DNA from: Caprimulgus europaeus
Taxonomy: Eukaryota > Chordata > Aves > Caprimulgiformes > Caprimulgidae
Direction: 5' to 3'
DNA: 64,000 nucleotides
NCBI GenBank assembly: GCA_907165065.1
Contig: OU015534.1
Span: 33,728,937 to 33,792,936, forward strand
Under the pieces are notes generated by a model. That model had not been told where the DNA came from. It saw nothing but the letters and a program-made list of their open reading frames with translations, and did no database searches. Both the position numbers and the translations under genes were made by a program. This document shows positions 55,114 to 64,000 of the stretch, in pieces; position 1 is the first letter of the stretch; each line of letters opens with the position of its first letter.

Positions 55114-57346
55114 GCCTGCAAATATTTATTTTTTTTCTGGAATAATTAAAAAAATCATAAACAACTTCTATGATTCTATGAACAGAGAGGTTGCATCCAT
55201 GAAGCTTCTTGCAGCTTGTGGCTAGCCAAAGTGGCTTTTGAAACAAAAGGTGGTGACCTGATGGCTCATTTGAAACATCATCCTGAGACACCCATCAAAG
55301 TATGGGAGACTCTGGGCAACAGCCTCTCACAACTTCTGCTGCAGCTCTCTGCCTGACCTCGTGGCAAAGAAAAACACACCCCACCTGAGATCTTCTGGAC
55401 TGGTCACCACAATTTAGTTTGTTTAGATGTTCTGAAGGAGAAAGGAGTATTTGGGTTGAATTCTCTCAGTTTGATCCCAGGTACAACTGCAAAAAAACCC
55501 AACAAAACCAGAGAGGACTATTCCCTGCAAGAATGCACTGGAGTAGTACCCAGGACAACACCATGGTAGCGACAGGGTTGGAAAGATCATGAATCATGGT
55601 AGGAGTGGAATGTGTCCAACCGTAGCACTGTCACCCTGATCACCATTAACACAGAGTATTGAGCTGTTTTCCCTGTGAATATTTGCATTTTGATTTCTAG
55701 CCAGGAACTGGAGCTCATGGAGATGGTAACAGATCTCTAATCTAATTCCATCAAATGAAGTGTATTCATTTTGAATCTAGGAACCCAACTGAAAGCTATG
55801 ACAATTTATTACTTGCTCAAAATTAATTAAACATCAGGGAAGGAGAAAAGACCAGAAAATTGCATGTTATTGACATAATTAAAATGCAAAGTTGGTTCTC
55901 CTATTTAATTTTTTGTTTTACTAGAAAGAAAAAAGCTTGGAAAGAAAGAACTTTTTGAGTGAGCAGTTAAACTAATTAAAAGTAATAAATTCCACTATCT
56001 TGAGATGAAGGTATAGATCACTTGTTAAGGATGCTACACAGTGTTATTTACTGACATTAGAGGAGAATTGGAAGCATCAACTGTTAAGTGAAAGCTAGCA
56101 AAAATCATCAGAGAGCATACAGATTGATTTTCCAGCAACCTCCTTTACTTTAAACACTTAGTTCAATACTGGAGCAAAAACAGTCTCATTTATAGTGCTG
56201 AGAATGGAGAGAGTGAGCAGTTCAAAGAGCACCTGGTAATGCTTGGAAAAAATATGGTGGTCCACATACACGTGGGTACAGTGTTAATTTAAGTCATAAA
56301 CATGTTGATTTTAAATGACTTTGTTAAAAAAAATTAAATATATATATATATGTACATATATACCAACAGCTCATAGACAAAATGATATTTGGAAGGATGA
56401 TTATTTCTTCTTAGTGGTCAGTTTAAGCACAGTGAGCAAGGTGGCAGCCTTTGCAGCCTTAGATGATCTGTGTGGTTAATTAAATGAACTTAGAAAAATC
56501 CCCTAAGAAGATATTTTATGAACATTGATACTAAAAAAAACCCACCTTGCAGATGGGCCACTGTCTCTAGACTCCATTTTCAATCAATCTCTAGACTGAT
56601 TTATGGACAACTCACATGGAAGTCTAAAATTCAAGCTACAGAAACACCCCAGAAACAACTGCTTAGACCTGTTAAGGAATGAATTACATAAATAGAAACA
56701 CTGTAAAAAAGGAGGGAAAAGGAGAAAATTCAGACCAAAACCAGTTGAAGGGCTATGGCACTAACTCTGTGAAATTTGTAAGAGAAAACAGGATTTGCAT
56801 CTTGCTGTGTCAGTGAATGAAGGTCTGGATGCAGAGCTTTGCAGTGGGCAGCACTTTGAGAACAAAGGCATTCTATCCTCCTCCATTCCCCGCCCCTCAC
56901 TCTATTATTTTCTACATTAAAACATGATATTATACAAAAAATAGGTAAACTTTCTACTTTGCCTTTTTTTTTCTCTATTTGAAAGCAGCTGAGTGAACAG
57001 GTTATAAAATACCAGGCTGTAATCTTGCAATTGAAATGAAACATTGCATAGTCCATCCCAAAACTCCCAGACTCAAACTCTCTGCTGGTGTCTGAGGTCT
57101 TTCCATCTGGATTCCTCATGGAAAGACAATTAGCAATGGGTAACATAACCCAGGTAACAGTTGCTATGTAACACAGGAAATAATGAAAACCCAGTCACTA
57201 GCAAATCCCTCTTTGCAGGTGACTCAGCCTTACATGATGCTCATGTCTGCAAGAAAAGACTGGCTCAAGAAAGACAACAACAATGGAAAAGAAGAAAGAA
57301 GCACATACCACCACCCACAGCTACAGACACGTGTGCAATACCAACC
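55114..57346. other. Unique non-coding sequence
   Basis: About 2.2 kb with no repeat, exon or RNA gene recognised; a short TATA run at 56340-56362. Confidence 0.55.
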
Positions 57347-57960
57347 AGAATCACAGAATCCCAGCATGGGGGGGTTGGAAGGGACCTCAGGAGATCTCCA
57401 GTCCAACCCCCGTGCCAAAGCAGGTTCCCTATACCAGGTTGCACAGGAAAGTGTCCAGGTGGGTTTGAACATCTCCAGAGATGGAGACTCCACACCCTCT
57501 CTGGGCAGCCTGGCCCAGGGCTCTGGCACCCTCACAGCAAAGAAGTTTTTCCTTCAGTTTGTCTGGAACTTCTGGTGTTCCAGTTTGTGCCCATTGCCCC
57601 TTGTCCTGTCACTGGGCACCACCGAGAAGAGCCTGGCCCCATCCATTGGCCCCCACCCTTCAGATATTGACAGACATTGATCAGGTCCCCTCTCAGGCTG
57701 CTCTTCTCCAGGCTGAACAGTCCCAGCTCTCTCAGCCTCTCCTCACACAGGAGATGCTCCAGGCCCCTCATCATCTTTGTGGCCTCTGCTGGACTCTCTC
57801 CAGAAGATCCCTGTCCCTCCTGAACTGGGGAGCCCAGAACTGGACACAACACTCCAGATGTGGCCTCACCAGGGCAGAGTAGAGGAGGAGGACAACCTCC
57901 CTTGACCTGCTGGCCATGCTCTTTTTAATGCACTCCAAGAAGCTGTTGGCCTCCCTGGCC
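57347..57960 (-). mobile_element. CR1 LINE, 5'-truncated, type C
   Basis: 614 bp on the minus strand, from the 'AREANSFLECI' region (right end, CTGTTGGCCTCCCTGGCC from +) to the tail CAGAATCACAGAATCCC. ORF2 survives in open pieces: 57771-57962 ([37 protein letters not shown]), 57532-57852 and 57230-57535, in different frames. It is the longest type C copy here. Confidence 0.96.
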
Positions 57961-58240
57961 AATATTGAGATTACAGACTCGGATACTCAGCATTTCAGTG
58001 AGATTAATTCTTGTCATCCCTAAGAAACAGAAAACAGAAGATTGTGGTAGGTTAAGCTTGGCTGACTGCCAGAAACCATCCAGCTGCTCTCTCACTGCCC
58101 CTCCTCAACGAGGTGGGAGACAAAATGTCATAAAAAAAAGCTCATGAGTCAAGATGAGGACAGGGAGATCGTTACCAGTCACCACCACAGGTAAAACAGC
58201 TTCAACTTGTGGCAAATCAACTCAGTTCATTGCCAAGCAT
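57961..58240. other. Unique non-coding sequence
   Basis: Short gap between a CR1 and an LTR; nothing recognised. Confidence 0.5.
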
Positions 58241-59024
58241 TGTCCTGGTTTTGGTAGGACAGAGTTAACAGAGCAGGATAGCAAGAAATAAAAACAAAAC
58301 TAACCATCTTCCCCCAGCTCTCCCTTCTTCCCAGGCTCAAGTTCACTCCCAACTCTTCTACCTTCTTCCCCTGAGGAGTGCAGGGGACAGGGAATCACAG
58401 TTGTGATCAGTGCCTAGCACTTCATCTCTGCTTCTCCTCCTCCACCCACTCTTTCCCTGTGTCTGCATGAGGTCCTTCCCATGGGATAGAGTCTTCCAGG
58501 TCCCACACAGGCCAAAGGTCTTGCCAGCAAACCTGCTCCTGCATGAGGTCCTCTCCATGGACCACAGTTCCTGCCAGGAGCCTGCTCCTGTGTGGGCTCT
58601 CCACAGGCTGCAGCTCCTTCAGGGCAAATCTACCTGCTCTGGCATGGAGTCCTCCACAAGCTGCAGTGTGGATCTCTGCTTCACCATGGTCCTCCATGGG
58701 CTGCAGGGGGACAACCTTCTTCACCGTGGTCTTCACCATGGTCTTCACCATGAGCTGCAAGGGAATTTCTACCTGGAGCACCTCCTCCTTCACTGACCTT
58801 GGTGTATGCAGGGTTGCTTCTCCCACATTTTCTCCTTCTTCTTTCACAGCTCCTGTGAAGCATTTTTAACCCTTTCTTAAACATATCACTGATGGGCTCT
58901 GGCCAGTGGCAGGTCTGTTGTTGATGATTGGAACCAGCTGTGTCCAATGGGGCAATCCTTGTCTCCTTTCATGGGGGCTATCCCTGCAGCTTGCCCCCTG
59001 CCAAAACCTTGTCACACAACCCCA
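58241..59024 (+). mobile_element. ERVL LTR, + orientation (classic avian type)
   Basis: Begins TGTCCTGGTTTTGGTAGGAC and AGAGTTAACAG. It contains alternating GCATGAGGTCCTTCCCATGG / CATGGAGTCCTCCACAAGC segments, CTGGAGCACCTCCTCCTTC, GGTGTATGCAGGGTTGCTTC and the 3' region CTGCCAAAACCTTGTCACAC, a layout known from chicken and other avian ERVL LTRs. It ends near CCCCA at 59024. Flanks AGCAT (left) and CCAGA (right) do not match, so the right end is uncertain. Overlapping frames of 88-141 codons on both strands are not proteins. Likely a solo LTR; no internal region follows. Confidence 0.88.
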
Positions 59025-61984
59025 CCAGATAGATCTACCAGTGTCATTACATGTTCCATTCTCCTTGGGCTGCCAGGTGACAGTTTGTGTGACCAGTGCT
59101 TATGATTTTATTCTTAGTCACAAGCTGCTTCATATTTTTAATTGAAACCTGGCCCTGTGGTTCACATTAAAAAAAAAAAAATAATAAAAATCCAGACATC
59201 ATTTTGGTTTAAAATGTACTTTTATCCCTCAGGGCAGCAGATGAAAGTTGGAAAATGAGAATCTTAACAGATCAAACATCAGAAGTAAATTAAAGTGAAA
59301 TAAGTTGCTACTTTTAGAGCCCATCACCATAAAGCAAATCTCACAATTAATGGATGTTTTCCATTAGCCCTAAAGCACCCCAATAGTCTAGATAAAGCAC
59401 AATAGCCTGAGGTCTGCAGCACTCTGTTGATGACATACTTCAGTGGTTTCACATTCATTAGATATTTCTGGACAACACTGCAATTTCATTTTTTTTTTTA
59501 GGACCAGGGAAGGATGGATGTAAAAGCAGTCATCTCAAACCCAAAAACTCCCCCAAATATCCTCACAAGAAGTAGTACATTGGTCTTGACTCTGAACTTG
59601 CAACAAGCAATCAGGAATAGAGGATTATATTTGTGTTAACTCCAGTTTTACATAAGTTATTTTACTCTTTGGATTAGATATTGCACAGTAGAAAAGAAAG
59701 ATGTGAGCACAGTTTGAGTCTGCCCTGATTGTCACCCAACTCCATTTTCCGTGCAATGTCAGGCTAAAAATGCACATGCATGTTCCTCATGGAGGAAGAG
59801 AGTGTGATTAACAGCAAACATTGCAGCTCCTGAAAATAAGAGTTTAAAACTCCTCAACACTAAGCTCTCAACCACCAGTTAGAACACACAGTCCCAGAGT
59901 TTTCCCATGTTCTGGGGTTTGTGCTGAAAATATTGAGAGGCCATCAGACAGACCTTGATTTACCCTATGCAACACGCGTTCATCCTGATCTTTGTGGGCT
60001 TGGACAGAAAGAGCTGGAACAAGTTCTGCTTGAGAGGTTAAAGCAATGAGCAATCATCTCAGAGATGCCTGAGCTCTGCCCTTGAAGATGTAAGGGGAGT
60101 GATGTTGGGCTGCACATGAGAGTAAGAGGAAGTCTTGAGTTGGTATTTGCTCAGCGTGCTAAATTAGCTCACCCATTAAGGACCTCGTTTGCAAACATGA
60201 GTAGAAATATTCAGCCAGTTAATGAGCTCACAGACTTTGCACGTAAATTAGAAAGGGGAAGTTACAGCTCTTAAGACCTCACAGAGGCTTATTCTTTGAT
60301 ACTGGTCCCTCAAACATTAGAGTTACTCATAGGCCAAGCTCTCAGCAGCCTTTATCACCAGCCAAACCCAACAGTGACGTGGCCTCCTTTGGAGGAGGGG
60401 TGACTGGTGATAGATGCTGTAGAGCAGGACTGAATTGTGCATTTCCAATTGGAAACTGGCCACCCACTTTTCACCTCCCACAGTTATTGGGTGCAATGAT
60501 TGCTGAATGTGTTCCTCAGAGGGTGCAGGCCCTCCCTAGTGACTCAGGAGTTGTCTTAGAAAGCATTCCATGAAAATTATTATTGCCTTTTGTGGAGACA
60601 TCTGAAACCAGGATGAGTCCTCAGAAAGAGTTTGAGATCAGCCAGTCTCTGCTGTGTTGTAAACTCTTGTTTTCCTGTAAAAAAATAAGTATTAGGCATG
60701 ATATAGTGTGTTGCCTCTGGAGAGACTGGAAAGATACAGCTAAAAGTACATTTTATATATATATATATAAAACACAACATCAGTTCTAATAGCTTCAAAC
60801 TATATCGGTGTAATCAAAAAATATCACATATTTGGGTTTGTTGTAACTGGGTACATTCATTTTAAAGGAAATGAAGGAGATAAACCATATTTTCTCTGAA
60901 GTGCCTGTTTACATCAGCCTGAAAAATGTTGATTTTCTAAAGAGACATGGATCACAAACTGTTCAGCACTGTCCTTAGCACTCAGAATTCAGAGCATAGC
61001 CTTCCAAAGTAATTGTCATTGTGGGAGAACTGACAGGCTTCATTTTTATTTAACACAGTTTATAGACAAGATGGGAGGGGAGTTTGGGTTCAGTGGTTTG
61101 GATTTTTTTTTAATATTTGAAAATAAATCACATTTCACAGGAAATTTCCAGGAAATTTCTGCTGAAGAAACATTTCATTATTCCACTGTAGGATATTAAT
61201 TAAAAATTATGAACCTTAGCTTGTTCTAAAAAAAAAACAAATGAGATGGCCAGAAAAATCTGACTATGCAGACTATGTTATACATAATGATGTGAACTTA
61301 TGTAATATTTGTGATATTATCATGTAAAAAATTAAACATATCAGCAAAGAGGAATAAAACTAACATCTGTGCCTTTGAAACTATTTCAAAACAACTTTGT
61401 CTCTCCTTTTTGATTCAATTGTAGTGCAGAACTGGCTAGGAGATTTAGGAGAATTCAAAATTACTTGTTTATAAGAAGCTTCCTTGTTATTGACTTCTAA
61501 TTTCTGACCATGCAGACTGAAGAATTACTTTTTTTTCTTTCCCCTATATAATTTTTCTTAGATGCAAAAAGGAAAGTAAGTATTATAGAATCACATCATC
61601 ACTGAAGCTGGAAATGTAGAGAAATGCAAATATTTCAAGCATTTTCACTATAACATCACAAGAAAAAGTAGCCGAAGCCTGTGCAGATAAACAGAGCTTA
61701 GACCAATGTTAGAAGGGTTGGGTAGTCCTGGCCCTTCCCAAAACCACTCTGCTGCAGAAGCAGAAGCAGAAGGGAGCTGCTTCTACTGGATTTTATCCAA
61801 CTGTGCATTTTAAACCCCTGGCAGGGATAACAGTGGGCTTCAGCTTTGGATGATGGCAAAGCCACCAAACCTGGATGATTTCAGCTGCACCCCTATACAA
61901 ACCACCCAAGATTTCGAGATGTTTGTGAGAGGGGAAGCTATTACACACTCCCTTTCTGTGAATCTGAAGTGCTTAAAGATAGAC
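59025..61984. other. Unique non-coding; conserved-element candidate at about 60130-60300
   Basis: No genes. A (TA)n run lies at 60755-60770 and small A/T runs occur elsewhere. The 60130-60300 part has GCTAAATTAGCTCACC, CATTAAGG, GTTTGCAAACATGAG (a forkhead-like palindromic core TTTGCAAA) and CAGTTAATGAGCTC, a cluster suggestive of regulatory DNA. Confidence 0.42.
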
Positions 61985-62087
61985 ATATATATATGTCTAT
62001 CTTTATATCTAGATATATATCTATCTATATATATAATTTATATATATCTATATATCTATATATCTATATATCTATATATATATATAA
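61985..62087. repeat. AT-rich satellite, (TATATATC)-like
   Basis: About 100 bp of TATATCTA and TATATATA units. An inverted pair AGACATATAT/ATATGTCT occurs at its left end (61981-61998). Confidence 0.94.
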
Positions 62088-62665
62088 AAATTAGATAGCC
62101 AATTTGATATAAAAAATTGTGAAACTGTCCAAACAGTCTTACTGCCATTTAATTATAAAAAGAATGTTAGGGATATGTTCTCCCTGTGCACTCCCAATTT
62201 ATAAATGGCAAAACACTGGTATGAAAGCAACCACTTCAAGTTTGGCAGCAAGGAGCAGCTTACAAAACTGGGGCTGCTTTCACTTGTTGCTGTCATTCCT
62301 TTTTATTTCATGGGAGCTTTGGAGGTCTCAGGCAGGCTAAGATCTCATCACCCAGAAGTGCTTCATTATTAAATGTGAAATGTTAGTTTCAAAGGTCCTG
62401 ACCAACCCAGATCGGGCCAGAATATACACAGAGTGTCACATCAAGTCCCTTCTTTAATAGCAGGAACAAACAAAACCATGCAACAAATTCTCTTTCCTTC
62501 AGCTAAGTACCCCACAGTTAATATAGCAGCAAGGAAATGGGTCCTTTATCTCACCACAGAGGCCCTTACCTCAAATAAATCTGGTATATAAAGAGGAGAA
62601 AAGAGGAAAGTTAATAGCAAATACAGATATGAGATTATTAATTAACATGATCCTATAGAAACATT
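62088..62665. other. Unique non-coding sequence
   Basis: Nothing recognised. Confidence 0.5.
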
Positions 62666-63005
62666 TAGGGGAGATCTTATAGAGACCTTCCAGTACCTGA
62701 AGGTGCCTACAAGAAAGCTGAGAAGGGACTTTTTATAGGGGCAGTTAATAACAGAACAAGGGGAAATGGCTTTAAGCTGAAAGAGGGGAGGTTTAGATTA
62801 GATATTAGGAAGAAATTCTTTGGTGTGAGGGTGGTGAGACCCTGGCCCAGGTTGGCCAGAGAAGCTGTGGCTGCTCCTCCCTGGAAGTGTTCTCGGCCAG
62901 GTTGGATGAGGCTTTGAGCAACCTGGTCTAGTGGAAGGTGTCCCTGCTGCTGGCAGGAGGTTGGGACTGGATGAGCTTTCAGGTCCCTTCCAACCCAATC
63001 TAATG
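62666..63005 (+). mobile_element. CR1 LINE 3' part, type B
   Basis: About 340 bp: GACCTTCCAGTACCTGAAGG, AGAAATTCTTTGGTGTGAGG, GTTGGATGAGGCTTTGAGC and GGGACTGGATGAGCTTTCAGG; the tail is lost after CCAACCCAATC. The first 150 bp are more diverged than the last 190. Confidence 0.94.
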
Positions 63006-64000
63006 ACCAGGTAGAACAGGACTGGCTTGAAAAAAACATTCTACACAATGAGTAACAGATAATTCCTTCTAAGATGTCTGTAGTCTCACTGCCATACCAG
63101 AAATCGGGGCTGTAACGGGTACAATTCCATCTAGCACCTTGGAATCTGAATTTTTCCTGAAATCAGGATGGATTTCAAAGCTTTTCCATTTTTTAAAAAA
63201 CTGAGGAGTTCAAGAATTATTGATTTAGAGAAATGCTCAATTTTTAAATACCTAATCCTACCAGGAAAAACTTTCATTGATTCCTCACCCTGAGGCTGCT
63301 TGTTGCCTCAAGCCTTTTTGATTTGAAAAACTCCAAGCCCAGGCTGTATTTCTTATGATGCACTAGCACCTTGAGACATCCACAACATCCAAAAACATTT
63401 AAATGAGAAGGACTACAAAAACCCAGGCCTCCACCTCTGCCTCTGGCCCAGGACACCATGTTGCTGCTGAGCCAGACCTGAGCTGTGGGACCAGGTCCCA
63501 CCTGCCTGGTCATCAGGGCTGGGGATGCTCAGACATTCCAGGAGGCCCTGTAATTACATATGGTTCCCACTCCTGTCCCTTTGGGAGCCACCAGCCTTCA
63601 CCATACCCTGACAGGTTGAGCGGTGAGCTTAGTACATGGAGGATATTGGAGCCTAAACTACAGGCTCCAAATTACATCTCCATCAAGATTCACCACTCAC
63701 ATTAATGTCCAGCTGAGAAGAAACCAAGTTTTTCAAAACAAAACAAAAAAAATCGATTTTAAATTAAACAAAAAGGTTAAATTTTAATTTTACTACTTCA
63801 GTATCTGACTTTCTGGCTATCACATCATCAAGACTTGCTATGACAGAAAATCTTTAAGTCTCTGAAGAGTTAATAACAAAGAAATTCCTGTTCAGTAGGA
63901 ATTCTGAAAGCAACAAGACTTTTTCCCACACCTCTTCCCAATAAAATCTCAAATACTAAAAATACCTGCTTGTGACATGGCCTTTATTTTCATACATTAG
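63006..64000. other. Unique non-coding sequence to the window end
   Basis: No gene or element recognised. The 100-codon frame at 63403-63705 has no recognisable homology. Confidence 0.5.

Noticed and set aside
58358..58947. Overlapping 88-141 codon frames on both strands as a gene
   Set aside because: They lie within an ERVL LTR; neither strand shows a conserved domain.

Overview
This looks like nuclear DNA from a bird, most likely a songbird or another neoavian. The evidence is the repeat content: many 5'-truncated CR1 LINE copies ending in TGTGATTC-like tails, avian ERVL-type LTRs beginning TGTCCTGG or a close variant, and solo LTRs of a second, ERVK-like family with 6-bp target duplications. 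There are no bacterial operons, tRNA or rRNA genes, CRISPR arrays or phage genes. I found no host protein-coding exon I can defend. The long open frames are CR1 reverse-transcriptase remnants or by-products of tandem repeats, so the window reads as a gene desert or a very long intron.

Layout. 0-10 kb: a 44-bp x 15 minisatellite (575-1234), a CR1 copy with a 298-codon open ORF2 tail (1959-2890), a 33-bp x 6 minisatellite (4448-4645), further CR1 pieces and AT-rich satellites. 10-15 kb: mostly unique sequence plus a long CTT tract. 15-21 kb: repeat-dense, with an ERVL LTR (15402-16037), a 1-kb CR1 with a damaged RT active site (16781-17810), an old CR1 split by a younger opposite-strand CR1 (18541-20110), and a second ERVL LTR (20456-21113). 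21-26 kb: mainly unique, including a conserved-element candidate near 22.1-22.55 kb. 26-36 kb: a solo LTR (26440-26925) and about ten CR1 pieces of at least four subfamilies. 36-43 kb: two solo LTRs of the same family (36017-36380 and 42051-42501), an ERVL LTR with a clean target duplication (37636-38281), a long purine tract and a 20-bp minisatellite. 43-64 kb: sparser, with CR1 pieces, a 114-bp direct duplication abutting a CR1 5' end, an ERVL LTR containing an expanded AAT array, another ERVL LTR (58241-59024) and AT-rich satellites.

CR1 copies fall into types by their 3' sequence. The labels are mine: A (GGGATTGGAAGGGACCTC), B (GGATGAGCTTTAAGGTCC), C (GGGACCTCAGGAGATCTCC), D (GGATGATGGAGTCCAACTCC), plus older diverged copies. 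They do not act together in a pathway; they are independent insertions by one LINE family. I did not find a novel biological system. The most useful leads are the 114-bp duplication at a CR1 junction, a chimeric CR1, three LTR copies with exact 6-bp target duplications, microsatellite growth inside an ERVL LTR, and several unique stretches rich in homeodomain or RFX-like motifs that may be conserved regulatory elements. Identities quoted without counts are by eye.
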